A stretch of 64,000 nt of DNA, taken from Tenacibaculum sp. M341 (GTDB taxonomy: Bacteria > Bacteroidota > Bacteroidia > Flavobacteriales > Flavobacteriaceae). Location of the stretch: the NCBI RefSeq assembly GCF_004337695.1, contig NZ_SJXJ01000022.1:1-64000 (forward strand). Direction: 5' to 3'. The notes beneath the pieces were generated by a model that saw nothing but the letters and a program-made list of their open reading frames with translations, searched no databases and was not told the DNA's origin. Below, piece after piece: positions 42,875 through 51,313 of this stretch. A program made the translations under genes and the position numbers. Within the stretch, counting starts at the first letter, position 1, and each line of letters begins with the position of its first letter.

Positions 42875-44566
42875 ATGAAAATAAGATCGTTAACTATTTT
42901 ATCATTCTGCTTTATTTTAGTTACAGGAATTGCTCAAAAACAAAAATCAAAATCTGTTCGTATTGTAATACCTTCTTATCCTACTGAACAACCAGTAAAG
43001 GATATGGAATCTTACGCTATCAACTTCTTAGATAAAGCACAAAGAGCTTTACCTTTTAATGAAGAAGAATTACAGAAAGCATTAAACTTTGAATCATTTA
43101 GTCATCATGTAGGAGATGAAACTCCTAATTTATTTTTTGGTGTGCAAGGAGTAGGTGTTAATGATGTAAGAACAACTATTAAAAGATACGCTAGTAAAAA
43201 ACAATACGAAGTGTATACTAAACCAAAAGAAAACACTAAGTTTTCTATTATGCTATTAGTAGATGGTGAGCCTAGACAAATTTTAGATTTTCTTGTTCCT
43301 ATTCAAATAGGACAAGATAAAAAAGCCATTACTACTGTAACTACATTCTCTTTTGATGAGGCTGAAAAGTATTTAGACTTTAGAGATGTTGATAATGCAA
43401 AACCAACACCAACTTTAATCAAAGATTTTTTACAAAAGTATTTAGGAAAAGATTATTTAACTAAAACTGTTGTTCCTAAGTTAAAAGCTAAATACGATTA
43501 CGGTTCAGAAAAAACTTCTCAAGCTTTTTACTACATTAAAGACAAGAAAAATAAGCCAGTTATTGAAGAAAGTAAAAAGAAAGTTGTTGAGCTGTACGAC
43601 AATATTTTTTCTAAAATAAATACTTTAGAAGATTTAAGAGACAACAAAGCTCTATTTGATCCTTACATTGCATACTGGAAAGATTTATACGAAAAATACA
43701 AATCAACAAAAAAGCCAGCTTGGGCAATGTTAATGAACCTACATAACACTGCTATGATTACTGAAGATGTGGCTTTAGCAGAAGAATACTTAAACAAACT
43801 AGTAGCATTAGAAACAAAAAGCTGGGCTACAGGTTCTGCTAAAAACAGATTTAAAAGATTTAAAGAGCGTTACGATATTAATCACAACATTAATGGCGAA
43901 AGAATTTATGCTGAAGCTTATAAACTTGACAAAAGAATTGGTAAAGTTTTACAAAGCGAAGAGGCTAAGAAAAAAGCTCAAGCAAATGATATTGTTGGTG
44001 CAGCCGGATATGTAATCTCTTCTAAAGATGAAAAGTTTGAAGGTGAAGTTACTCTTAAATTTAGCAAAGAAGAAAAGAAACAACAAGGAACAATTGTTAG
44101 TTTAGACGGTGAAAAAATTCCTGGTAAATCTGTTTCTGTTAAATATAAAAATGCAAAAGGAAAAACTAGATTTAAAGAGTTAAAAGCTAAAAAAGTTAAA
44201 GAAGTTGTAGTTGACGATAAAGTTTACAAACCTATCAACCCAGAAACCGATGGATTACAAAAAGTAGCTAATGCTTTAAACTTTGCTTTCAGTAATGTTT
44301 TTTTAATGAAAGAACTTTATAAATCAGAAAAAGTAGGTGTTTACTTAAATCATAAAGATGATGGTGAGGGTGTATACTACTTAAAATTCCCATCTAATGA
44401 AAAAGCACAAAGAATAAAAATGAACTCTGATAGTAGTTTTGTTACTAGTGCTAGTGAGTTATTTAAAAGCTGTGCTTCTTTAGTAGAAAAACTTAAAAAA
44501 GGAGAATTTAAAAACACTGAGAAGGATTTAGTTGCTATTGCTAAATTATACTCAGAGTGTCAATAA
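42875..44566 (+). CDS. Secreted protein of unknown function, 563 aa
   Basis: Signal peptide MKIRSLTILSFCFILVTGIAQ, then a large soluble protein with no membrane helix and no T9SS C-terminal domain seen. It starts QKSKSVRIVIPSYPTEQP and has a helical middle with VALAEEYLNKLVALETKSWATGSAKNRFKRFKERYDI, which reads like a TPR stretch, then a beta-rich part (VTLKFSKEEKKQQGTIVSLDGEKIPGKSVSVKYKN). I do not recognise the family. Single gene with its own promoter and terminator, so probably well expressed. Confidence 0.7.
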   Translation: MKIRSLTILSFCFILVTGIAQKQKSKSVRIVIPSYPTEQPVKDMESYAINFLDKAQRALPFNEEELQKALNFESFSHHVGDETPNLFFGVQGVGVNDVRTTIKRYASKKQYEVYTKPKENTKFSIMLLVDGEPRQILDFLVPIQIGQDKKAITTVTTFSFDEAEKYLDFRDVDNAKPTPTLIKDFLQKYLGKDYLTKTVVPKLKAKYDYGSEKTSQAFYYIKDKKNKPVIEESKKKVVELYDNIFSKINTLEDLRDNKALFDPYIAYWKDLYEKYKSTKKPAWAMLMNLHNTAMITEDVALAEEYLNKLVALETKSWATGSAKNRFKRFKERYDINHNINGERIYAEAYKLDKRIGKVLQSEEAKKKAQANDIVGAAGYVISSKDEKFEGEVTLKFSKEEKKQQGTIVSLDGEKIPGKSVSVKYKNAKGKTRFKELKAKKVKEVVVDDKVYKPINPETDGLQKVANALNFAFSNVFLMKELYKSEKVGVYLNHKDDGEGVYYLKFPSNEKAQRIKMNSDSSFVTSASELFKSCASLVEKLKKGEFKNTEKDLVAIAKLYSECQ

Positions 44567-44589
44567 TAAACTCTTATTAATTATAAAAC

Positions 44590-44626
44590 AAAAGTCGTGT
44601 AACATAAAAGTTATACGACTTTTTTT
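44590..44626. terminator. Terminator between the 563-aa gene and the thioesterase gene
   Basis: AAAAGTCGTGTAAC and GTTATACGACTTTT (one G-T pair) followed by T on the plus strand and A-rich sequence on the other side, so it can serve both convergent genes. Confidence 0.85.
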
Positions 44627-44631
44627 ATGAC

Positions 44632-45114
44632 TCATACTTTTTGAAAACGTAAACTCTTCACTCTATCTTCAAAAGTAGTTTCAGTTACCGAAAGCTTCGC
44701 TTGCTCAAATAATTGCAATAAATCTTCTGAATGCTTAGCTGAAGAAAGCTTTAACAAGTCAAAATAAGAAAAGGAACTCCACATTATAGCTTTAAGTACA
44801 CTTTTAGTTTCGTCAAACATTCGTATTTCTACAAACAGCTTTTTATCTGTAAAATTGATCAATTGAGACTGAATAGTAACTGTTTCCATTAAAACAGCAG
44901 GTCTTAAATAAGCTATTTGATGAGTAGAAACCACCCAGCTTTTCCCTGTTTCTTTTCCGTGTTTATAAATATCTAAACCATAATTTTCAATTACTTGGTC
45001 TTCTCTTGCATTAATCAAGTAATTAAAATACTCTGCATTGTTTAAATGATTAAAAGGATCACAATCTTGAAATCGAATCACTGCTTTACTTTCTAATATT
45101 TGTTGTATTTCCAT
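44632..45114 (-). CDS. Acyl-CoA thioesterase (4HBT hotdog family), 160 aa
   Basis: Hydrolyses an acyl-CoA thioester. RFQDCDPFNHLNNAEYFNYLINAREDQ is the hotdog-fold signature with the catalytic acidic residue, as in 4-hydroxybenzoyl-CoA/YbgC-type thioesterases. Downstream of a TetR gene on the same strand, with a TetR-type operator in the 49-nt gap (45129-45150), so it is likely the regulated gene. Confidence 0.88.
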   Translation of the reverse strand: MEIQQILESKAVIRFQDCDPFNHLNNAEYFNYLINAREDQVIENYGLDIYKHGKETGKSWVVSTHQIAYLRPAVLMETVTIQSQLINFTDKKLFVEIRMFDETKSVLKAIMWSSFSYFDLLKLSSAKHSEDLLQLFEQAKLSVTETTFEDRVKSLRFQKV

Positions 45115-45128
45115 ACTATTTATTTTTA

Positions 45129-45150
45129 AAATATACCAATCGGTATATTT
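45129..45150. promoter_or_regulatory. TetR-type operator between tetR and the thioesterase gene
   Basis: AAATATACC-N4-GGTATATTT, a 22-bp inverted repeat just before the thioesterase ATG. The same arms, with CG added, form the palindrome at 45771-45796. Confidence 0.8.
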
Positions 45151-45163
45151 TTGATTAAAAAAA

Positions 45164-45757
45164 TTATTCTTTCAGTTCTTTATGTATAATATTCTTTACT
45201 GTTTTAGAAACATCTAAAAGATAATAATCATCTTTCATTATATGCGACATGTACACAGCACCTTCAATCATATAGAAAAAACGTTTTGCATACTCTTCAC
45301 TATGTATTTCTTGCTTTATCTGTATTGCTTCTTTTGCTGCATTTATTAAAAAAGTAAACTGCGCTAAAATTCTTTCATTATAAGAACGCACTAAATTTGC
45401 TATTGCATTATTCTGATTATCAGAATCCACTCCAATATTTAAAATAGGGCAACCCCCAAATTTTTTACTGTAAATATAATAGCCTTCATAAAAACCAGCT
45501 ACATTTACTAACATCTCTAAGGGAGTTTTTCCTTTAGCAACATATGCATTCAAGTCTTTTAAAACCAATCTTACAGAAAATTTAAATGCTTCAATAGCAA
45601 CTTCTTCTTTATTTTTAAAGTGTCCGTAAATTGCTCCTTTAGTTAAACCTGTTGCTTCTGTAATCTTAGCCAAACTCATAGCAACATATCCATTCTTATT
45701 AAAAATTGGCGCTACGGTTTCTATAATATGTAATCGTGTTTTTTCAGACTTAGACAT
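45164..45757 (-). CDS. TetR-family transcriptional regulator, 197 aa
   Basis: The N-terminal helix-turn-helix is ETVAPIFNKNGYVAMSLAKITEATGLTKGAIYGHFKNKEEVAIEAF. The C-terminal ligand domain is TetR_C-like with FGGCPILNIGVDSDNQNN, the cysteine-bearing motif of the YcdC/NemR-like group (CP after FGG). It should repress itself and the thioesterase gene through the two operators on either side. A thiol-reactive or fatty-acid-like inducer would fit, but is inference. Confidence 0.9.
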   Translation of the reverse strand: MSKSEKTRLHIIETVAPIFNKNGYVAMSLAKITEATGLTKGAIYGHFKNKEEVAIEAFKFSVRLVLKDLNAYVAKGKTPLEMLVNVAGFYEGYYIYSKKFGGCPILNIGVDSDNQNNAIANLVRSYNERILAQFTFLINAAKEAIQIKQEIHSEEYAKRFFYMIEGAVYMSHIMKDDYYLLDVSKTVKNIIHKELKE

Positions 45758-45770
45758 GTTACAAATATAA

Positions 45771-45796
45771 TAAAATATACCGTTCGGTATATTTTA
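45771..45796. promoter_or_regulatory. TetR-type operator before tetR
   Basis: TAAAATATACCG, TT, CGGTATATTTTA: a 26-bp palindrome with 12-bp perfect arms, 13 nt before the tetR ATG. Confidence 0.88.
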
Positions 45797-45805
45797 TTAT
45801 ATTAA

Positions 45806-45830
45806 AAAACCTCTTATGATCAGAGGTTTT
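45806..45830 (-). terminator. Terminator after metB
   Basis: AAAACCTCT and AGAGGTTTT around 7 nt, followed by TTTTTTAAT on the minus strand... it lies 4 nt below the metB stop when read in the plus direction reversed, that is directly downstream of metB. Confidence 0.6.
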
Positions 45831-45833
45831 CTA

Positions 45834-46982
45834 TTATTTCTCTAAAGCTTGTTCTAAATCCGCTATCAAATCATCAACAGACTCTAAACCTACACTTAAA
45901 CGAATTAAAGAATTGGTGATTCCTATTTTTAAACGTTCTTCTTCTGGCATTGAAGCATGTGTCATCGTAATCGGATGATTCGATAAACTTTCCACACCTC
46001 CAAGTGATTCAGCAAGCGTAAATATTGTAGTACTTTCTAAAAAGCGTAATGCAGCTTCTCTTTTTTCATTTTTTAAACGAAAAGAAACCATTCCTCCATA
46101 ATCATCCATTTGCTTACTGGCTATTTCATGGTTAGGATGATCTTCCAATCCAGGATAGTACACCTTTTCTACCTTCGAATGCTTATTTAAAAAATCAGCC
46201 ACTGCCCTACCATTTTCACAATGCCTTTGCATACGAACATGCAATGTTTTAATTCCTCTAAGTGCTAAAAAAGCATCCATTGGTCCAGCAATTGCCCCGG
46301 CTGCAAATTGAATAAAATGTAACTCTTTTGCTAAATTTTCATCTTTTACAATTAAAGCCCCCATTACTAAATCTGAGTGCCCGCCTAAATATTTAGTTGC
46401 TGAATGCATTACAATATCAACTCCCATATCTAAAGGACGCTGTAAATATGGCGTTGCAAATGTATTATCAACTGCAACTAGAATTGCTGCGTCTTTATTT
46501 TTTACAGCTTTAGTAATAGCTTCAATATCTGCTATATTCATTAACGGATTGGTAGGCGTTTCTAACCATACCAATTTAGTTTTTGCAGAAATAGCGTTGG
46601 TAATATTTTCGGTTTTAGTAATATCTACAAAATGAAACTTTAATCCATATTTTTGAAACAAACGAGTAAACATTCTATAAGTCCCGCCATATAAATCATT
46701 CCCTGTTACTACCTCATCACCTGGCTTTAATAAACGTAAAACGGCATCAATCGCTGATAAACCAGAGGCAAATGCAAAACCTCTAGTACCGTTTTCTATA
46801 GATGCAAATGCATTCTCTAAAGCAGATCTGGTTGGATTTGCTCCTCTAGAATATTCAAATCCTTTATGAGCTCCTGGACTTGACTGTGCATAAGTAGAAG
46901 TTTGAAAAATTGGAGTCATAACAGCACCTGTTGCTTTTTCGTGCTGTTGTCCTCCATGTATTACTTTTGTATTAAACTTCAC
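45834..46982 (-). CDS. metB: Cystathionine gamma-synthase/lyase-type PLP enzyme, 382 aa
   Basis: PLP-dependent enzyme of the Cys/Met metabolism family. It shows FNTKVIHGGQQHEKATGAVMTPIFQTSTY, EYSRGANPTRSALENAFASIENG, VAVDNTFATPYLQRPLDMG and the cofactor lysine in HSATKYLGGHSD. The EAR-free active site fits cystathionine gamma-synthase or gamma-lyase; by sequence alone the two are hard to tell. The DinB-like gene ends 3 nt upstream, so they are cotranscribed. No SAM riboswitch seen. Confidence 0.92.
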   Translation of the reverse strand: MKFNTKVIHGGQQHEKATGAVMTPIFQTSTYAQSSPGAHKGFEYSRGANPTRSALENAFASIENGTRGFAFASGLSAIDAVLRLLKPGDEVVTGNDLYGGTYRMFTRLFQKYGLKFHFVDITKTENITNAISAKTKLVWLETPTNPLMNIADIEAITKAVKNKDAAILVAVDNTFATPYLQRPLDMGVDIVMHSATKYLGGHSDLVMGALIVKDENLAKELHFIQFAAGAIAGPMDAFLALRGIKTLHVRMQRHCENGRAVADFLNKHSKVEKVYYPGLEDHPNHEIASKQMDDYGGMVSFRLKNEKREAALRFLESTTIFTLAESLGGVESLSNHPITMTHASMPEEERLKIGITNSLIRLSVGLESVDDLIADLEQALEK

Positions 46983-46984
46983 TT

Positions 46985-47440
46985 TTATACTAACTTATAT
47001 AAATCCATGATCGTTCCTAAATGAATTCCTTCATGTAAATTATTGAAAGATATAGCATCATCTATAGAAGTAATAACAAAACCTGTACTTGTTTCATACT
47101 CTGTATACTCCTTAAAAATTCCCTCGTTATAATCTTCTTCTAACGTATCTGGCAACCCTGCTAACAACTCTTTCACCTCTTCAAAATCTTCAGCCGATAT
47201 TTCTTCTGTAGGAGCTGTTCCTTTTCTATATTTTTCAATTAAATCATCTGGCACTAAACATTGTAATCCTGATAATTTATAGTGTAATAATTGTTGAGTA
47301 ACTACTAAATGTGCTACATTCCATGCAATATTATTTTTAAATCCTTCTGGAATTTTATGTAGTTGTTCGTGAGTTAGTCCATCTATCTTTTTTAAAACTA
47401 AGTTTCTAGATATTTTTAAAAGATTAAATTGTGTAGTCAT
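46985..47440 (-). CDS. DinB-family protein, 151 aa
   Basis: A four-helix-bundle protein with metal-site residues of the DinB/YfiT type: an early NIAWNVAHLVVTQQLLHYKLSG (His after W-N-x-x-H) and a final NNLHEGIHLGTIMDLYKL with the paired histidines. Members include thiol-dependent transferases; the substrate is unknown. An ATG at 47458 gives six more residues, but MTTQFNLLKIS at 47440 is the more natural start. Coupled to metB. Confidence 0.85.
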   Translation of the reverse strand: MTTQFNLLKISRNLVLKKIDGLTHEQLHKIPEGFKNNIAWNVAHLVVTQQLLHYKLSGLQCLVPDDLIEKYRKGTAPTEEISAEDFEEVKELLAGLPDTLEEDYNEGIFKEYTEYETSTGFVITSIDDAISFNNLHEGIHLGTIMDLYKLV

Positions 47441-47511
47441 TTTGTGTGTAATTTTCAATGATAAAGATATTTAATTTCAATGAACCTTTGCGTTAATAAA
47501 TTTAATAACCA

Positions 47512-47907
47512 ATGAAAAAGATATTCTTATACATTTCAATATTTATTTTACCAGTATTGCTGCTAATTGGTGTTAATGAATTCACCAGAAAAACAAATAC
47601 TAAAAACAAGTATAAAAAATATAATATTGTAACGGTTAACTCAGGAAAATACAATACAAACAGGTGTACTTGGGCATGCCATAATAATACTGACTTCTGC
47701 AAAAAACATCATGTTAAATTCCTAAAGAGTCATTATAAATATACTGATGGAATTTACTTCGGAATTATTCATTCTTTAAAGTCTACAGGAAATTATCAAC
47801 TAGCTAATATTATTTTTTTAGTCATTATTATTCCGTTAGCATTGTATTTTTTCATTATAAAATCAATACAAATTCAATATAAAATTAACCGCTATAAAAA
47901 ACTGTAA
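47512..47907 (+). CDS. Small two-helix membrane protein with CTWACH motif, 131 aa
   Basis: One membrane helix at residues about 4-22, a soluble middle with NRCTWACHNNTDFCKKHHVKFLKSH, and a second helix near 100-118. The middle could bind a metal; the spacing C-x3-C-H, not C-x2-C-H, argues against standard haem attachment. It is followed after 2 nt by another small membrane protein gene. I know related pairs only as uncharacterised flavobacterial proteins. Confidence 0.68.
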   Translation: MKKIFLYISIFILPVLLLIGVNEFTRKTNTKNKYKKYNIVTVNSGKYNTNRCTWACHNNTDFCKKHHVKFLKSHYKYTDGIYFGIIHSLKSTGNYQLANIIFLVIIIPLALYFFIIKSIQIQYKINRYKKL

Positions 47908-47909
47908 AG

Positions 47910-48101
47910 ATGAAACAATTTTATACTGAAATATACGTGTATTGTACTGATTTTGTCATTAGCCTGGCTAATATAACTGGCTTATCATACTACGAAATCA
48001 ACTTTTTATTTTTTTGTGTGTTATACCCTCTTGCTTTCTTTAGCCTTTTGTTTTTATACTTAATTCAGAAAAGAAGACTGAAAAAATATGTATCTAAATG
48101 A
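47910..48101 (+). CDS. Small membrane protein, 63 aa
   Basis: Two hydrophobic stretches, roughly 8-27 and 32-53 (INFLFFCVLYPLAFFSLLFLYLI), and a basic end (QKRRLKKYVSK). It starts 2 nt after its partner's stop and is probably part of the same small complex. No family recognised. Confidence 0.6.
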   Translation: MKQFYTEIYVYCTDFVISLANITGLSYYEINFLFFCVLYPLAFFSLLFLYLIQKRRLKKYVSK

Positions 48102-48171
48102 TTTTTCTTATTTCCTTCGGAATAAATAGTACTTTTGAAAAATATTAAGCTAAAAACTTTTAACTCTTACA

Positions 48172-48522
48172 ATGAAAAAAGTATATTTTTTACAAACTTG
48201 TGATACTTGTAGACGTATTTTAAAAGAAGTAAATGCGGATGATTTTGACAAGCAGGAAATAAAAACAAATCCTATAACTGTTGCTCAACTTGAAGAAATG
48301 TACAGTTTTACAAATAGCTACGAAGGGTTGTTTAACAAAAGAGCCAAGTTATATAGAGAAATGGATTTAAAAAATCAGAACTTAACTGAGCAAGACTATA
48401 AACAACATATTTTAGATGAGTATACTTTTTTAAAGAGACCAGTTTTTATTGTTGACAATGAGATTTTTGTTGGTAATAGTAAAAAAACAGTAGAGAGTTT
48501 AAAAGAGAAATTAAACAGTTAA
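48172..48522 (+). CDS. ArsC/Spx-family thioredoxin-fold protein, 116 aa
   Basis: Thioredoxin-like fold starting VYFLQTCDTCRRILKEV with a C-x2-C pair at residues 10 and 13, then KRAKLYREMDLKNQNLTEQDYKQHILDEYTFLKRPVFIVDNEIFVGNS. This matches the ArsC/Spx/YffB family. The pair C-x2-C suits a Spx/YffB-like or arsenate-reductase-like role; the Arg residues that bind arsenate are not obvious, so the exact function is open. Confidence 0.85.
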   Translation: MKKVYFLQTCDTCRRILKEVNADDFDKQEIKTNPITVAQLEEMYSFTNSYEGLFNKRAKLYREMDLKNQNLTEQDYKQHILDEYTFLKRPVFIVDNEIFVGNSKKTVESLKEKLNS

Positions 48523-48547
48523 TCTAAATCGAACACTGTTAAATATA

Positions 48548-48590
48548 AAAAGGTTTGAAAAAGTAAGTTAAGTACTTTTTCAAACCTTTT
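48548..48590. terminator. Strong bidirectional terminator after the ArsC-like gene
   Basis: AAAAGGTTTGAAAAAGTA pairs without mismatch with TACTTTTTCAAACCTTTT around a 7-nt loop. The structured element at 48591-48690 begins on the very next base. Confidence 0.85.
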
Positions 48591-48690
48591 GCGTTAGGGA
48601 TTGCAGCATTGTTGGAGCTCTTTAAAAGTATGTAAAATACTTTTTAAAGCGACTGCTAAAAGCCCGACCCTTTATGGGTAACGCCCTAAC
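48591..48690. ncRNA. Structured flavobacterial repeat, Flavo-1 RNA candidate
   Basis: The outer arms GCGTTA and TAACGC pair; inside, GCAG pairs with CTGC, CTTTAAAAGTAT with ATACTTTTTAAAG (one bulge), and ACCC with GGGT close a small hairpin before the outer arm. Words such as GCGTTAGGGATTG and AAGCCCGACCC recur in many flavobacterial intergenic regions and fit, from memory, the Flavo-1 RNA motif. It lies between convergent genes, so strand is not certain. Confidence 0.55.
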
Positions 48691-48692
48691 TA

Positions 48693-49166
48693 TTACTTAG
48701 CAGCTATTTCTACATTTGCTGACGATACTATAGCTGCTAGTTCATCTTTTGTTAATTTTGTTTTTAAACCTAACAACACTAATTCATCTTCTTTACTTCC
48801 AACTCTTAACACAATCTCTCTAATATGATCATTTCTTTCTAAAAAGTAAATTTCAGCTCTATCTTTTCCGTCTTTTGCTCTCACTAAAGTTTTAAAGTTA
48901 TTACGTTTAATATACTTTCTAAAATCACTTGCCACTTTAGTATCTGGTTTCTCAAACACCATTACTTTAAAGTTACTTGCTTTCTCTAAAAGTTCTTCTT
49001 CATCTATATCATCATCATCCATAAACATTCTAACTAAAAATCCTGGTAGGTTTAACGACACTTCGGCATCAGCCTTGTGAGATTTATAAAATTGCTTGAA
49101 AGTGTTTTTTTGTGCAGTAATTGATACTGTTAAAAATAATACGATAATTGTTGTAATTCGTTTCAT
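48693..49166 (-). CDS. DUF4252-type secreted protein, 157 aa
   Basis: Signal peptide MKRITTIIVLFLTVSITAQ, then a helix-strand protein with FLVRMFMDDDDIDEEELLEKASNFKVMVFEKPD and KRNNFKTLVRAKDGKDRAEIYFLERNDHIREIVLRVGSKEDELVLLGLKTKLT, the layout of DUF4252, found across Bacteroidota and often near ECF sigma factors. Function unknown. A structured repeat abuts its stop. Confidence 0.82.
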   Translation of the reverse strand: MKRITTIIVLFLTVSITAQKNTFKQFYKSHKADAEVSLNLPGFLVRMFMDDDDIDEEELLEKASNFKVMVFEKPDTKVASDFRKYIKRNNFKTLVRAKDGKDRAEIYFLERNDHIREIVLRVGSKEDELVLLGLKTKLTKDELAAIVSSANVEIAAK

Positions 49167-49213
49167 AATACTCGGTTTTAAAATGAAGACGATGTACCGT
49201 ATTTTTTGTTACA

Positions 49214-50233
49214 CTAGTTGTTGTTTTTCAAATAGGTATTGGTTCTTAACAATGCATTTTCTCTTATATCTTGCCAAAAAAGATTGATATCTCCTGCATG
49301 ATAATTCTTTAAAAAAGACATGAAAAAGCGCAATGGAAATTTCGGATTACTACTCCATACTAAACCGTCGGTTATTTCTATTTTTAGTGCTTTATCATAT
49401 ATTTTTTCATTGCTATATAAAAAACCTTTGTGTTGTTGTAACGTAGTATTTTTATCTAAATTCCAAGTGATTGGATTCGTAGTTACACTCCCCTTGTACC
49501 AATCTTTGTCTTTCTTCGGATAATTCCCTTTTTTATAAGTATTCCAAGATATAAATCCGCCTGTTTCATTTGGAGTTGTCATTAATGGAATTGTTTTAAA
49601 CTGATTTTCTTTTACTCTAATTCCAGGAATATATGCAGCTACTAATTGCTTTTGTAAAGGCTTATCATCAAAAAAATCTTGTAACAATCTTAATGTATGC
49701 GTTGTTCCTTGACTATGACCTACCATAATTATTGGTCGGTTATTATTATACTTTTTTAAATACGTTTCAAAAGCCCTTTTTACATCAGAATAGGCAAGTT
49801 CTTGAGCTTGTTTTCCACCAGTTTTATACATTGAATACGAACGTAAATGTGCTTGCCTGTAAAATGGTATATACACCTTACCTGTAGTAGCAAAAGCAGA
49901 TGCTTGCATTAAAGCTGCTTTATTTATTACTTTTTCATTTTGTTCTTTATCTGTAATAGGTACATTCCAACGTGTATCTTTAGTATCTGAATTTAAGGTT
50001 GGATACAAATAAAACACATCCACCTGTAACGTATCTAATTTATTAGACGCATATTTTTTAAATCCTTCTGTATATTTTGTAGGTAATACTGCCCAAGAAT
50101 TTTCAACATTATAATCTGGAGTAGCAGGAGCATCTTTCACTAAAAATTCTTTAGTTTGATACGTTGTTTTACAACTTGCAAATGCTACCATGATAAGCAA
50201 CAAATAAATAATATTGATCTGTTTTTTAAGCAT
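49214..50233 (-). CDS. DUF3089 alpha/beta-hydrolase lipoprotein, 339 aa
   Basis: Lipobox FASCKT (Cys20). The DUF3089 family is a lipase-like alpha/beta-hydrolase: DVFYLYPTLNSDTKD, IPFYRQAHLRSY and the nucleophile elbow VGHSQGTTHTLRLL, with a late HAGDINLFWQDIRENA that supplies the family's C-terminal His region. It is probably an esterase on the periplasmic side of the outer membrane. Substrate unknown. Confidence 0.88.
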   Translation of the reverse strand: MLKKQINIIYLLLIMVAFASCKTTYQTKEFLVKDAPATPDYNVENSWAVLPTKYTEGFKKYASNKLDTLQVDVFYLYPTLNSDTKDTRWNVPITDKEQNEKVINKAALMQASAFATTGKVYIPFYRQAHLRSYSMYKTGGKQAQELAYSDVKRAFETYLKKYNNNRPIIMVGHSQGTTHTLRLLQDFFDDKPLQKQLVAAYIPGIRVKENQFKTIPLMTTPNETGGFISWNTYKKGNYPKKDKDWYKGSVTTNPITWNLDKNTTLQQHKGFLYSNEKIYDKALKIEITDGLVWSSNPKFPLRFFMSFLKNYHAGDINLFWQDIRENALLRTNTYLKNNN

Positions 50234-50316
50234 AACCGTTTTTAGGTTTTAGGTTGATTAAGTAGTAGTTAATTAATTCTAAATTACAAATTTCAGCTAA
50301 ACTTTAGATGCCAAAC

Positions 50317-51309
50317 CTACAAACTAAGATATAACTCTCCTAACGAAGTTGCTTCTTTTTGGGCGCTCCAATTATGCTGAATAGCACTTCTAGCTTCTTC
50401 GGATATGTACGGTAAACTTTCATTTATCAATCCTGAAAGAATTGACTGTAATTCATTTACGTTTTCAGGTTCAAATAAGTATCCCGTTTTTTTATCTGCT
50501 ATTAATTTTGAATGAATACCAACACCTCTAGTAGCTACAGTAGTAACTCCACAACTCATTGCTTCTGCACATACTAATGAGAATCCTTCTGAATGTGATG
50601 GAACTACTACTATTTTTGACGATTGATAATAAGAAATAATATCTCTTGTTTCTTTTAAAAAAGTTACTTGATCCTCAACTCCATTTTCTGTAATAATCCT
50701 TTGTAAATTCTCAACATACTTTTCATTGTCAATTTTACCAATAATTAACAATTCAACATGCTTTGCAGATTTTAAAACAGGTACAATAGCATTAACCAAA
50801 GTTTCTTGTCCTTTAGCTTTTCTAATCCTTCCCGCACATAAAACACGAATTTTTTGGGAGTTTTCTGTTGTTGATTTTGATATTTGAGGAACAAATAAAT
50901 TAGTATCTACTCCATGTGGAATTAATGTATTTGGTATTCCAATACCAACATTCATTTTTTCTGTAAGTGTTACTAAAGCATCTGACTTTTTAAATAAAAA
51001 TCTGGACAAACCCGAAGGTTGGGTTTCTGCATGTCTGGTTGATATTAGCTTAAACTTAGCACCTACTATTTTTAACAGTAAAAAACGTAGCATTTCATTG
51101 TTTCTATGACAATGTACTACTACGTTTTTACCTGAATATAGTAATTTTAATAATTGTTTTCTTGAAATTTTCTCTCCTTCAACATTGTAACCATAAATAA
51201 AAGTATCAAACTGATCTTTTACATAAGGCAAAATATTTTCAATGCTTCTGGTAATTCCTGTTTTTCTTTTATGAAAATGCGTATGTATTAAAATTGGCTT
51301 GTTATTCAT
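50317..51309 (-). CDS. Glycosyltransferase family 4-type, 330 aa
   Basis: A GT-B retaining glycosyltransferase: an acceptor half with THFHKRKTGITRSIENILPYV and a donor half with VLCAGRIRKAKGQETLVNAIVPVL, then VVPSHSEGFSLVCAEAMSCGVTTVATRGVG, the E-x7-E motif. The likely product is a cell-surface or capsule-type glycan. An ATG at 51333 overlaps the upstream gene; the ATG at 51309 fits the fold better. Coupled to the acidic protein gene upstream. Confidence 0.9.
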   Translation of the reverse strand: MNNKPILIHTHFHKRKTGITRSIENILPYVKDQFDTFIYGYNVEGEKISRKQLLKLLYSGKNVVVHCHRNNEMLRFLLLKIVGAKFKLISTRHAETQPSGLSRFLFKKSDALVTLTEKMNVGIGIPNTLIPHGVDTNLFVPQISKSTTENSQKIRVLCAGRIRKAKGQETLVNAIVPVLKSAKHVELLIIGKIDNEKYVENLQRIITENGVEDQVTFLKETRDIISYYQSSKIVVVPSHSEGFSLVCAEAMSCGVTTVATRGVGIHSKLIADKKTGYLFEPENVNELQSILSGLINESLPYISEEARSAIQHNWSAQKEATSLGELYLSL

Positions 51310-51313
51310 ATAA

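Noticed and set aside
45834-47440. SAM riboswitch for metB
   Set aside because: The upstream sequence is the DinB coding region, and the 70 nt before DinB show no riboswitch-like structure by eye.
47641-47706. Cytochrome c-type haem site CTWACH
   Set aside because: Spacing is C-x3-C-H, not C-x2-C-H, and no cytochrome maturation or partner genes are near.
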